Source: Actinomycetes bacterium (GTDB taxonomy: Bacteria; Actinomycetota; Acidimicrobiia; Acidimicrobiales; SZUA-35). Taken from it: a stretch of DNA of 28,880 nt. Position 1 is the first letter of the stretch, and the number at the start of each line of letters is the position of its first letter. Made by a program: the position numbers and the translations under genes. Below the pieces are notes generated by a model. That model had not been told where the DNA came from, made no database searches, and saw only the letters and a list, made by a program, of their open reading frames with translations. The stretch covers positions 1-28,880 of the forward strand of contig JAAETV010000182.1 in NCBI GenBank assembly GCA_024227975.1. The letters are read 5' to 3'. Positions 7,906 to 15,788 of the stretch are shown in pieces.

Positions 7906-8820
7906 CTACAGGCCCATGACCGGGGGGAGCCGGTCAGGAAAGACGACCATGCCCGGCACGTCCCATTCCAGGGCCAGTAGCTGGCCCAAATCGCTGGAGG
8001 TCACATAGAGGGTCTGGTGGTCGGGGCCACCGAAACAGCAGTTGGTTGGCCCCGCATCGGGCAGCTCGACGGTGTGGAGGGGGCGACCGTCGGCCCCGTC
8101 CAACACGAACAGGGCGTTCGTTTCGTGGCCGGCCACGATGATGCGACCGAGGGAATCGAAGCAGAATCCATCGGGGACCGAGCGGCGGCCAATCATCCCA
8201 TTGCCTTTTGATCCTTCCGACAGCACACCGGGTGACTCGATACGGAAGCTGAGCAGCATCCCGGTGAGCGACTCACTCACTATCAGGGTCTGGCCATCGT
8301 CGCGAACCCCTATGCCGTTCGGGAACCTGATACCGCCCGCCACCCGATTGGCCCGCCCCTTGCCGTCGACATAGCAGACTGGGCCGGTGTCACCAGCACC
8401 CCCCGTTGACCCCGCCCAGCGGGGATCGGTGAAGTAGAAGCCGTCGTGGCCGTCGAAGGCGAGGTCATTCGGCGAGTTCAGGGGCACCCCGTCGATCTCG
8501 GTGAGAAAGATCTCGACCTCACCGTCGGGCAAGATGCGCTGGATGGAACCCCGCCCTTCCGGTGGGGCACCGGCTTCGACTGTCGATGGCATGTCACTGG
8601 GCCAGCGACCTCCATTGTTGGCAACATAGAGGTAGCCATCGGGACCGAAGGCGGCACCATTCGGGCCTCCCCCCGTCTCGGCCAAGACCGAAACCCCACC
8701 ATCGGGGGTGACCCGACCTATGCGCTGCCCGGCGATCTCGGTGACCAGCACATCACCATTGCGGGCAATGGCTGGACCCTCAGGAAACCACAGCCCAGAG
8801 GCGACCACACGAACGTCCAT
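7906..8820 (-). CDS. SMP-30/gluconolactonase-like six-bladed beta-propeller
   Basis: 304 residues, normal for the SMP-30/LRE family. Family landmarks: FPEGPAIARNGDVLVTEI near the N-terminus with the metal-binding glutamate, NGAAFGPDGYLYVANNGG, NSPNDLAFDGHDGFYFTDPRW (about 115-135) with the conserved Asn-Asp, and FPNGIGV. These enzymes hydrolyse sugar lactones or other esters using a divalent metal in the propeller centre. The substrate here is unknown. No signal peptide is seen, so it is probably cytoplasmic. It is transcribed divergently from the ABC-F gene across a 45-base gap. Confidence 0.9.
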   Translation of the reverse strand: MDVRVVASGLWFPEGPAIARNGDVLVTEIAGQRIGRVTPDGGVSVLAETGGGPNGAAFGPDGYLYVANNGGRWPSDMPSTVEAGAPPEGRGSIQRILPDGEVEIFLTEIDGVPLNSPNDLAFDGHDGFYFTDPRWAGSTGGAGDTGPVCYVDGKGRANRVAGGIRFPNGIGVRDDGQTLIVSESLTGMLLSFRIESPGVLSEGSKGNGMIGRRSVPDGFCFDSLGRIIVAGHETNALFVLDGADGRPLHTVELPDAGPTNCCFGGPDHQTLYVTSSDLGQLLALEWDVPGMVVFPDRLPPVMGL

Positions 8821-8865
8821 GTCCGCACGTTAGCTCGGCCTCGATCGGTCAGCAGATAGGTTCGA

Positions 8866-10635
8866 GTGGTGATCCTGGTTGACATCGACGGCGTGACGAT
8901 GACCCGCCCCGAGCGTGACCTGTTGCGCGACGTCTCGCTCACCCTCAGCACCGGTGACCGGGTCGGGATCGTCGGGATCAACGGCACCGGCAAGTCGACC
9001 CTGTTGCGGATCCTGGCCGGAACCGAGGAGCCTGAGTCCGGTACCGTCCGGCGCGGCAACGGGGTGTCGATCGCGGTGCTCGATCAGACCTCAGTCCTTC
9101 CTCCGGGCACGGTGCTGGAGGCCCTGGGCCATGGGTGGGAGGCCGAGGCCATCCTCGATCGCCTTGGCATGGGGGCCAAGCTCGAGGCCCAGACCTCTGA
9201 GCTGTCGGGGGGCGAAGCCCGACGGGTGGCCCTGGCTGCGGTGTTGATGGCCGACGCCGACCTGCTCATTCTCGACGAGCCGACCAACCACCTCGACATC
9301 GGCGCCATCCGCTGGCTGGAGGCCCGCCTGGCCGCTCACCGTGGCGGGCTGCTCATTGTCGCTCACGACCGTCACCTCCTCGATCAGGTCGTGACCCGAG
9401 TGGTCGAGCTCGACCGGGGTCGGGCCTACATCCACGAGGGTGGCTACGACACGTACCTCGAAGGTCGGGCCCTGAGGGAGGCCATGGACGCCAAAGCTGA
9501 GCAAGTCCGCAAGTCATTGGCCAAGCGGGAGTTGGCCTGGCTCCGTCGAGGGGCCCCGGCCCGGACCTCGAAGTCGAAGGCCCACATCGCTCGGGCCAGG
9601 GCCGTGGTCGACTACGAGGCCCCCGCCGCCGCTCGTGACGGGGAGCTGAACCTCCATATCGATGTCCCCCGTCTCGGTGACAAGGTGATCGAACTGACCG
9701 GGATTGGCCACCGACACGATGAGCACTGGTTGTTCCGTGGCATCGATCTCCTGATCGGACCCCGGGAACGGCTGGGCATCGTCGGCTTGAACGGGTCGGG
9801 CAAGTCGACCCTGCTCAACATCTTGGGCGGCCGCCTCGACCCGGCCGAGGGCACCTTGGAGCGGGGGCCGACGGTCAAACTCGGTTATCACGACCAGGTC
9901 GGAGCTCGTCTCGATCCCGAACAGCGGGTGAGGGAGGCCGTGACCGACGGCAAGCGTGATATCAGCTGGCAAGACCAGCGGCTGATGGAGCGGTTCTGGT
10001 TCGACGACGATGCCCAGTGGGCCCCCATCAGACTCCTGTCGGGGGGCGAACAGCGACGCCTCCAACTGATCCTGGTGTTGACGGCCAACCCCAACGTCCT
10101 CCTCCTCGATGAGCCGACCAATGACCTCGACCTCGACACCCTGCGGGCCTTGGAGGACTTCCTCGAGGACTGGCCTGGGGCCCTGATCCTTGTCAGCCAC
10201 GACCGGGCCTTCCTGGAGCGCACCGTCGACGATGTACTGGTCATGGACGGCCAGGGCCGAGCCGGCCGCTACCCCGGTGGCTACGCCGCCTGGGAGAGCG
10301 AGCAGCACCTGAGGGGAACCTCCCGGCGGGCCGAGTCGGCTTCTGACCAGGTGGCCAAAGCCGCTTCGGCGGTGAGTACCCGGGCCGCCGCTTCCCGTCC
10401 CAAGGACCAAGCCAAGCGATCCAGCAGCACGATCGGCCACGAGCTTCGCCAGGTCGACAAGGCCATGGCCAAGCTCCAGCACCAGGTCGACGAGCTGAAC
10501 CAGCAGCTGGTCGAAGCTGGCGACGACCATCAGCGGTTGGGCCAGCTCGGCTCAGCGCTGTCGACCCGCCAGGCCGAGCTGGATGCGACCGAGGAGCGCT
10601 GGCTGGAACTGAGCGAGGAACTGGAATCCCGCTAG
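8866..10635 (+). CDS. ABC-F family ATPase (Uup-like, ribosome-associated)
   Basis: 589 residues with two ABC domains and no membrane segments. First domain: Walker A GINGTGKST at 37-45, signature LSGGEARR near 110-118, Walker B LLILDEPTNHLDI near 132-144. Second domain: Walker A GLNGSGKST near 306-314, signature LSGGEQRR near 391, Walker B VLLLDEPTNDLDL near 411-423. A charged linker of about 80 residues separates them, and the C-terminus (about 523-589) is a coiled coil of the Uup type. ABC-F proteins act at the ribosomal E site in translation, antibiotic protection or rescue of stalled ribosomes; Uup-like members may also touch DNA intermediates. GTG at 8866 is used here; GTG at 8869 is equally possible. 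Confidence 0.93.
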   Translation: MVILVDIDGVTMTRPERDLLRDVSLTLSTGDRVGIVGINGTGKSTLLRILAGTEEPESGTVRRGNGVSIAVLDQTSVLPPGTVLEALGHGWEAEAILDRLGMGAKLEAQTSELSGGEARRVALAAVLMADADLLILDEPTNHLDIGAIRWLEARLAAHRGGLLIVAHDRHLLDQVVTRVVELDRGRAYIHEGGYDTYLEGRALREAMDAKAEQVRKSLAKRELAWLRRGAPARTSKSKAHIARARAVVDYEAPAAARDGELNLHIDVPRLGDKVIELTGIGHRHDEHWLFRGIDLLIGPRERLGIVGLNGSGKSTLLNILGGRLDPAEGTLERGPTVKLGYHDQVGARLDPEQRVREAVTDGKRDISWQDQRLMERFWFDDDAQWAPIRLLSGGEQRRLQLILVLTANPNVLLLDEPTNDLDLDTLRALEDFLEDWPGALILVSHDRAFLERTVDDVLVMDGQGRAGRYPGGYAAWESEQHLRGTSRRAESASDQVAKAASAVSTRAAASRPKDQAKRSSSTIGHELRQVDKAMAKLQHQVDELNQQLVEAGDDHQRLGQLGSALSTRQAELDATEERWLELSEELESR

Positions 10636-10660
10636 GCGGCCTAGAGGTGGACCTCGACCC

Positions 10661-11485
10661 TCAGAAGCCCAAAGCGGCCGGACCGGCAAGGGCGACCCCG
10701 GCCAAGATCACGCACAGCCCCACGGTGGTGCCGACAGCCACCCCCATCGACTGGTTGTACCGATCGGGCAGCCAGGACAGGAGCCAACCGGCAGCGAAAC
10801 CAGCGGCGATACCCCCGAAGTGCCCCCAGAACGAGATGCCAGATACCAGAAGGGGCAGAGCCAGGTTGATGATGAAGATACCGCCGAGCGAGGTCTGGGT
10901 AATGGCGATCCCCCTCGACCACAACACAGCGGCCAAGGCTCCGGCCAGGCCGAGCACGGCTCCCGAGGCACCGAGGGTCGGCGTCTCGAAGTTGAACAGG
11001 AGCACAGCCATTGCTCCTCCCAACAGCCCGGCCGCATAGGCCAACCCGAAACGGATCGGCCCCAGGCCTCGTTCCAAGGTGGGACCGAATATCCAGAGGG
11101 CGTACATGTTGAACCCGATGTGGAGGAGGCTGCCGTGCAGGAAGCCAGAGGTGACGATCCGCCACCACTCCCCCTCTTGAACCGCGGGACCGAAGAGCAG
11201 CCCCCACCATTGGACGGTGGCGGGTGGATCTCCGACAACCAGGTCTTGGATGACATAGGCACCGACGTTCAAAATGATCAGGGCGATCGTCACCGGAGGT
11301 CGGGCTCGAGACAGGTCTTGGGCCCGGATCACCTTTTGAGCCCCGCTGCTGGTGCACTCAGGGCAATGGAACCCGACCGAGGCCTGGGTCATACAATCGG
11401 GGCAGACCGGCCGCTCGCAGCGTTGACAGGAGACAGCGGCAGCACGGTCGGGGTGGCGGTAGCAGGTTGTGTTGTCGTCAAGCAC
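10661..11485 (-). CDS. Rhomboid family intramembrane serine protease with N-terminal zinc-binding domain
   Basis: 274 residues from a GTG start. The N-terminus is a B-box-like zinc module (C8, H11, C20, C23, C28, C31, H40, C41, C44). The rhomboid core has six predicted helices with HGSLLHIGFNMY (H117, H122, N126 forming the oxyanion region), the nucleophile in GASG (S174) and the partner histidine in FWGHFGG (H222), so both catalytic residues are present. Rhomboids cleave membrane proteins within or near the bilayer; substrates here are unknown. It lies 15 bases downstream of the NifU-like gene and is probably co-transcribed with it. It converges on the ABC-F gene. Confidence 0.94.
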   Translation of the reverse strand: MLDDNTTCYRHPDRAAAVSCQRCERPVCPDCMTQASVGFHCPECTSSGAQKVIRAQDLSRARPPVTIALIILNVGAYVIQDLVVGDPPATVQWWGLLFGPAVQEGEWWRIVTSGFLHGSLLHIGFNMYALWIFGPTLERGLGPIRFGLAYAAGLLGGAMAVLLFNFETPTLGASGAVLGLAGALAAVLWSRGIAITQTSLGGIFIINLALPLLVSGISFWGHFGGIAAGFAAGWLLSWLPDRYNQSMGVAVGTTVGLCVILAGVALAGPAALGF

Positions 11486-11500
11486 GGTGGTCGACGACGC

Positions 11501-11824
11501 TCACAAGGAAACGGCGGTGCCATCATCGGCACCGATGAGTTCTTCGCCAACATGGCGGACCGAGGTGACACCGTCGATCCGTTGCTTGAGGATCCGCTCC
11601 AGCCCTTCCTTGAGCGTCTGAGAAGACGCCGGACAGGTGATGCAGGCTCCCATGAGCTCGACCGAAATCAGGCCCGTGTCCTCTTCGACATCGCGCAGGA
11701 AGATGTCGCCCTTGTCGGCCTGGATGGCGGGGCGGATCACCTCGATGACTTCGGCTACTCGCCGCTCGAAATCGGTGGTAGCGACGAAGGTGTCGCTGCT
11801 GCTGTTGGTCTCACTGGTTGACAA
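11501..11824 (-). CDS. NifU C-terminal-domain protein (iron-sulfur carrier)
   Basis: 107 residues. The start is TTG at 11824, supported by AAGGAG six bases upstream; no ATG or GTG fits better. The NifU-C/Nfu fold is recognisable by VIRPAIQADKGDIFLRDV (about 29-46) and GACITCPASSQTLKEGLE with the CxxC pair C61/C64 that holds a 4Fe-4S cluster in this family. Such proteins deliver clusters to apo-enzymes. It lacks the NifU scaffold domain and is thus a stand-alone Nfu-type carrier. The rhomboid gene follows; the 62-residue membrane protein diverges from it. Confidence 0.93.
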   Translation of the reverse strand: MSTSETNSSSDTFVATTDFERRVAEVIEVIRPAIQADKGDIFLRDVEEDTGLISVELMGACITCPASSQTLKEGLERILKQRIDGVTSVRHVGEELIGADDGTAVSL

Positions 11825-11837
11825 CCCAGGCTCCTTG

Positions 11838-11869
11838 TTGACAGGACCTTCAATCTACCGGCCTACGCT
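11838..11869 (+). promoter_or_regulatory. Candidate promoter giving a leaderless mRNA
   Basis: A perfect TTGACA lies at 11838-11843 and a TANNNT-type minus-10 (TACGCT) at 11864-11869. The 20-base spacer is longer than ideal. The expected transcription start, about 7 bases after the minus-10, falls at or next to the ATG at 11877, consistent with the leaderless mRNAs common in actinobacteria. No ribosome site precedes that ATG. Confidence 0.35.
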
Positions 11870-11876
11870 TGTTGAT

Positions 11877-12065
11877 ATGAAAGCATGGCACCCAGAGGCC
11901 GTATTCCCGTCGGTCCTGGCCCACCAGGGTGGGTGGGACGAGATCCTACTCGTCGGCGTTCCCCTTGTTGTCGTCGGTCTGGCCTTGTGGCTGGCCAACA
12001 AGCGGGCAACGGCCCAAATCGATGAAGCTGGAGTAGAGGAAGCCCCGTCGGAACACGACGGCTGA
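11877..12065 (+). CDS. Small single-pass membrane protein
   Basis: 62 residues starting MKAWHPEAVFPSVLAHQGG. One hydrophobic helix (about residues 22-41) is followed by a basic then acidic tail ending EEAPSEHDG. The stop codon shares one base with the start of the MFS transporter (TGATG), so the two are translationally coupled. The same frame is open further upstream to 11637, but that part is antisense to the NifU-like gene and is not credible as coding. I do not recognise a family; it may be an accessory subunit of the transporter. Confidence rests on the coupling, the coherent helix and the promoter-like sequence before it. Confidence 0.62.
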   Translation: MKAWHPEAVFPSVLAHQGGWDEILLVGVPLVVVGLALWLANKRATAQIDEAGVEEAPSEHDG

Positions 12066-13624
12066 TGCCGGTCATTGCCACCAATCATGTCGTAGACGAG
12101 GCTGGGCTAGCCTCCCTCCGAGAGCCACGCACCGATCTGGTCATCGAAGCCTCACTGGGGGGTACCAGCGGACCGTGGGAGGCCGAGCGGGGGCCGTTTC
12201 GCCACTATCGACGGTCCCTGAGCACACCTCGGGCCCTCCCTGACGATCGTTTCGAGGTCACGGAGGAAACGAGCTTCGCCCTGGCCATCCCCCTGTGGTG
12301 GCCCCTGGTCCAGCCCTTGATGAAGCGGGCCCTGCGGTCGACCGAGCGGACTCCGCGGCTGCGGTTGTGGTGGCCCCGGGAGGTAATGGCAGCTCAGACC
12401 ACGTCATTGGTGGCCGCCATCTGCGTGATCAGCGTCATGACCGGCTACATGGGGGTCATCATCGGCCAGACCATCACCTTCGCCGCCGAGGACTTCGGCA
12501 GTGGGGACTCGGCCCAGGCCAACACCCTGGCCGCAGTGCGGATTGGGGTGTTGATCTCGATCCTGTTCCTCCGTCGAGCCGATCGGATCGGTCGTCGCCC
12601 CCTGGTGTTGGGGTTTGCCGCCGCCGCCATCGGCTTCACTATTGTCGGAGCCCTCGCACCAAACCTGGTGGCCTTGGGGGCGGCTCAGATGATCTCGAGG
12701 GGGCTCACCACCGGCCTCATCACCCTCCTGGTGCTGGCCGTGACCGAGGAGGTCCCGGGCACGGCCCGTGCCTTCTCCATCAGCCTGGTCACCATCTGCG
12801 CTGCCTTGGGCGCCGGGATGGTGGTTTGGGTCCTCCCTATCGCCGATCTGGTGTCTGGCGGGTGGCGCATCGTCTATGTCGTCCCCACCTTGTTCTGGCC
12901 GGTGTTGTGGTGGGTGGAACGTCATCTCCCGGAGACCCGTCGATTCGATGCCGCGGCGGCTACCGCTTCTGCATCCGGAGACGAGACCCCATCCTCTATC
13001 AACCGGCGCCGTTTCCTTCTTCTGGGGGTCGCCGCTTTCGCCGCCGCCCTATTCTTGTCGCCCGCGTCCCAGCTGCGAAACGAGTTCCTCCGAGACGACC
13101 TGGGCTACTCCGCCGCCACCATCAGCCTCTTCCAGCTGGTCATCTCGGCCCCGGCGGGAACGGTCGTTGTGATCGCCGGCGTGGCTGCCGATCGGATCGG
13201 ACGGCGCTGGATCGGGGCTATCGGGCTGGGGGTCGGGGCTCTGCTGTCGGCCCTGTCGTATCAGCTGACGGGCTCGGTTCTGTGGCTGGCTGCCTCTGGA
13301 GGTGTTGTGCTCTCAGGAGCCGCTTTCCCTGCCCTGCGGGGCTACCAGACCGAGCTGTTCCCCACCCGGGCTCGGGCCAAGGTCGGGGGCTTGTTGGACG
13401 GGGTTGGGGTGGCCGGCAGTGCGGCTGGCCTGATCACGGTCGGCTACCTCTCTGATCGCTGGAATGACCTGGGCCAAGCAATCGGGGTGATGGTGTTCGC
13501 CCCCCTCCTGGTGGCCGGCCTCGTCATTGCCTTCTTCCCCGAGACGGCGTCCACGGAGTTGGAGGCCTTCAATCCCCTGGACCCCGAGCTCGACGGCCCG
13601 AAAGCTCCTTCATCCACTGGTTGA
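12065..13624 (+). CDS. MFS transporter with about 115-residue cytoplasmic N-terminal extension
   Basis: 519 residues. The major facilitator core begins near residue 115 with about twelve helices; loop motifs RRADRIGRRP (about 162-171) in the first half and AADRIGRRWIG in the second are the sugar/general-porter type motif A. The long N-terminal part is soluble, with a FEVTEETSFALAIPLWWP segment (about 64-81) leading to a basic stretch; it is not part of a standard MFS protein. The substrate is not predictable. Its 3' end overlaps the convergent hydrolase gene by 56 bases. It is coupled to the 62-residue membrane protein upstream. Confidence 0.9.
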   Translation: MPVIATNHVVDEAGLASLREPRTDLVIEASLGGTSGPWEAERGPFRHYRRSLSTPRALPDDRFEVTEETSFALAIPLWWPLVQPLMKRALRSTERTPRLRLWWPREVMAAQTTSLVAAICVISVMTGYMGVIIGQTITFAAEDFGSGDSAQANTLAAVRIGVLISILFLRRADRIGRRPLVLGFAAAAIGFTIVGALAPNLVALGAAQMISRGLTTGLITLLVLAVTEEVPGTARAFSISLVTICAALGAGMVVWVLPIADLVSGGWRIVYVVPTLFWPVLWWVERHLPETRRFDAAAATASASGDETPSSINRRRFLLLGVAAFAAALFLSPASQLRNEFLRDDLGYSAATISLFQLVISAPAGTVVVIAGVAADRIGRRWIGAIGLGVGALLSALSYQLTGSVLWLAASGGVVLSGAAFPALRGYQTELFPTRARAKVGGLLDGVGVAGSAAGLITVGYLSDRWNDLGQAIGVMVFAPLLVAGLVIAFFPETASTELEAFNPLDPELDGPKAPSSTG

Positions 13625-14159
13625 CAGTGGCCACGATGTCATCGTCATGGCCCTTGGGGTCATGGTTAGCGTCGATCCATGACTCCTGGCAGGGGCCACC
13701 CAGGTGGGGCAGGTGTTCAGCGAGCTCATCGGGCTTGCCCATCGGATCGCGGGTCCCCTGGATCAGAAGGACGGGGCAGGTGATCTGATCGAAGTGATCG
13801 ACTCGGAGCTTGTCTGGCTTGCCCGTCGGGTGGAGGGGGTAGCTGAGCAAGAGCAGGCCCCTGGCCTTCATCCCCTCGGCAACGGCCATGGAGGCGGCCC
13901 GACCTCCCATGGAGCGACCGCCGACTACGATCTGATCCGGCTCGAGGTTCCACACCTTGCTCCATTCCTCGACGGCTTCGATCACCGCTTCGATCAAGCG
14001 GGGCATGCGATCGGGGGGACGACGGCCTTGGCCCTTGCGGCGATACGGGAAGTCGACCCGGGCCACCTCGACGTCGAGCCCGTCCTCCAAGGCCAGGAAG
14101 CTGTGATGGTTCCGGTCACCGCCGGCACCATGGAACAAGATGAGGCCGCCGACCGTCAC
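13569..14159 (-). CDS. Alpha/beta hydrolase (TEX30/KANL3-like, dienelactone-hydrolase type)
   Basis: 196 residues from a GTG start that overlaps the stop of the upstream J-domain gene (GTGA). A small alpha/beta hydrolase without a lid: oxyanion region LFHGAGGD at 8-15, nucleophile elbow GGRSMGGR with S83, acid D138 in GTRDPMG, and H166 in DANHDPKG. This arrangement matches the TEX30/KANL3 group of small hydrolases. The substrate is unknown. The last 56 bases overlap the 3' end of the plus-strand MFS gene, so both stops lie within the other gene. Confidence 0.9.
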   Translation of the reverse strand: MTVGGLILFHGAGGDRNHHSFLALEDGLDVEVARVDFPYRRKGQGRRPPDRMPRLIEAVIEAVEEWSKVWNLEPDQIVVGGRSMGGRAASMAVAEGMKARGLLLLSYPLHPTGKPDKLRVDHFDQITCPVLLIQGTRDPMGKPDELAEHLPHLGGPCQESWIDANHDPKGHDDDIVATVNQWMKELSGRRARGPGD

Positions 14160-14872
14160 GAGGTGAGCAGGATACGCCTGGCTTCGCTCAAATCGGCGAT
14201 GCGGTCAGCGGCATGATCGCTCAGGCCCCCGTGATCGGGGTGGGCTTGGCGTATCAGGGCCCGGAAGCGCCGCTGGACCAGGCGCCTGCTTGCCCCGTCA
14301 GCCGGATCGCCCTTGATCTCCAGGATCTCCATGGCCCACGCCGTCGGGTCGTTCCAGGCCCGCAGGTCGACCAGGGCCGCTGTAGCGCCCCCCATCACGA
14401 ACGAGATGAAGCGATTGTCGACCGCCTGACCCCATGCCAGCGACGATTTGATGATCTCGAAGACGACGGGCCGGGCCGCCGCCGGCAGGGAGGCGGCAGC
14501 GTAGACGGCCCCGAGGACGAGCTGAACCGGATGCCCGAGGGTGTCTTCGAAGTCGAACTCGAGGGCTCCGTCGACGGCGATGAGCCGCTGAGGGCTCTGG
14601 GTGAGACCGACCTGATCCCGCTGGAAGCGGTGCCTGACCCGAGGTTGGACCACCCGCTCGCCGGCGGCCAGGGTGTCGATCACGTCGACTAGGTCCTCCC
14701 TCAGCTCGAAAGCGATGTTGGGGGCACAGTTGGCCACGATCCCAGCCAGCAGCACTCCTCCGGCTCCGGGGGCAGGATCGACGGGGAGGTCACGGGTCCC
14801 GAGCGCCACCCGCCGGGTGGGGGCGATCGGCCGGGAGTGGAAGACGTCCAGCTCGGCCACAATCACAGTCAT
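14156..14872 (-). CDS. J-domain (DnaJ-like) protein with uncharacterised N-terminal domain
   Basis: 238 residues from the ATG at 14872. A longer frame to 15118 exists, but its extra part is antisense to the PPK2 gene and has no protein-like composition. The C-terminal 45 residues form a compact J domain: basic helix II RRLVQRRFRALIRQ (about 196-209), HPD at 211-213, then a final helix ending ARRILL. J domains stimulate Hsp70 (DnaK) ATPase through HPD. The first 185 residues are a mixed alpha/beta region with no motif I recognise; V-D-N-R-F-I-S-F-V-M at 151-160 is its most distinctive segment. No zinc fingers or G/F region are present. It is coupled to the alpha/beta hydrolase and divergent from PPK2. 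Confidence 0.8.
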   Translation of the reverse strand: MTVIVAELDVFHSRPIAPTRRVALGTRDLPVDPAPGAGGVLLAGIVANCAPNIAFELREDLVDVIDTLAAGERVVQPRVRHRFQRDQVGLTQSPQRLIAVDGALEFDFEDTLGHPVQLVLGAVYAAASLPAAARPVVFEIIKSSLAWGQAVDNRFISFVMGGATAALVDLRAWNDPTAWAMEILEIKGDPADGASRRLVQRRFRALIRQAHPDHGGLSDHAADRIADLSEARRILLTS

Positions 14873-14919
14873 CAACGTTAGCGCACGGCGCAGCAACGCT
14901 CGCCCCACCGTGTGCCAAC

Positions 14920-15768
14920 ATGGCGGGCACCATGACCAACAAGCCACACACCTTCGACATCGACGAGTATCGGGTGAAGCCAGGAAGGAAGCTGTCGTTG
15001 TCCAAGCTCGACACCCGGGCCACCCCCTTCTGGGACCCCGGGGACAAGGACGAGGCCAAAGCCAAGCTGTTGGAGTTGAACGACAGGCTGGAGGCCCTCC
15101 AGGAGTTGCTGTGGGCACAGCACGAGCACCGGGTGTTGGTGGTGCTCCAGGCCATGGACGCTGGCGGCAAGGACGGCACTATCCGTCGGGTGTTCGAAGG
15201 GGTCGACCCGTCAGGAGTCAAGGTCGAGTCATTCAAGAAGCCGTCGACTCGGGAGCTGGCTCACGATTATCTGTGGCGGGTCCACTCAGCGGTCCCATCT
15301 GATGGCGAGCTCGTGATCTTCAACCGCAGCCACTACGAGGATGTGCTGGTGGTGAGGGTGATGGGCCTGGCCCCCGAGGATCGCTGGTCGAAGCGCTACC
15401 GCCACATCGTCGACTTCGAGCAGATGCTGGCCGACGAGGGAACGACGATCATCAAGTTGTTTCTCCACATCTCCCGAGATGAACAGCGGGAACGGCTCCA
15501 GGCCCGACTCGACGAGCCGGACAAGAACTGGAAATTCGAAGAAGGCGACCTGGTGCCCCGGGCCCGCTGGGACGACTACCAGGAGGCGTTCGAGGACGCC
15601 ATCAGCGCTACCAGCACCGACGATGCCCCCTGGTACGTGATCCCGGCCGACCGGAAGTGGTACCGCAACCTGGCCGTCTCGGAGATCCTGATCCAGACCC
15701 TTGAGGGCTTGGACATGTCATATCCGCCGGCGGCCGGCGATATCCGCAACATCACCATCCCCGAGTAG
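14920..15768 (+). CDS. PPK2 family polyphosphate:nucleotide phosphotransferase
   Basis: 282 residues, a single PPK2 domain. Walker A-like DAGGKDG at 80-86 and Walker B-like FNRSHYEDV at 134-142; SFKKPSTRELAHDYLWR at 104-120 matches the family's conserved block. The lid RDEQRERLQARLDEPDKNWKF is at about 187-207. PPK2 enzymes move phosphate between polyphosphate and (d)NDP or NMP; the PF-x-x-x-D-x-LWR style suggests the group that can phosphorylate AMP and ADP, but substrate preference is inference. Start is ATG at 14920; ATG at 14932 (MTNKPHTF) is an alternative. It is divergent from the J-domain gene and converges on glpX. Confidence 0.94.
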   Translation: MAGTMTNKPHTFDIDEYRVKPGRKLSLSKLDTRATPFWDPGDKDEAKAKLLELNDRLEALQELLWAQHEHRVLVVLQAMDAGGKDGTIRRVFEGVDPSGVKVESFKKPSTRELAHDYLWRVHSAVPSDGELVIFNRSHYEDVLVVRVMGLAPEDRWSKRYRHIVDFEQMLADEGTTIIKLFLHISRDEQRERLQARLDEPDKNWKFEEGDLVPRARWDDYQEAFEDAISATSTDDAPWYVIPADRKWYRNLAVSEILIQTLEGLDMSYPPAAGDIRNITIPE

Positions 15769-15788
15769 GGATCAGCCAGGAGCAGAGC

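Noticed and set aside
9514..10530. Long minus-strand open frame (338 codons) inside the ABC-F gene
   Set aside because: It is antisense to a gene with both ABC domains intact; the frame is open because of high GC third-position bias and its product has no recognisable motif.
11637..11876. Upstream extension of the 62-residue membrane protein
   Set aside because: The extra 80 codons are antisense to the NifU-like gene and Ser/Thr/Arg-rich without conservation signals.
12295..13455. Alternative-frame open frame (386 codons) within the MFS gene
   Set aside because: Arg/Gly/Pro-rich shadow of the transporter frame, which has clear helices and MFS motifs.
14873..15118. Upstream extension of the J-domain gene
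   Set aside because: The extra 82 codons lie antisense to the start of PPK2 and read as Pro/Arg/Cys/Trp-rich noise; the ATG at 14872 begins a sensible protein.
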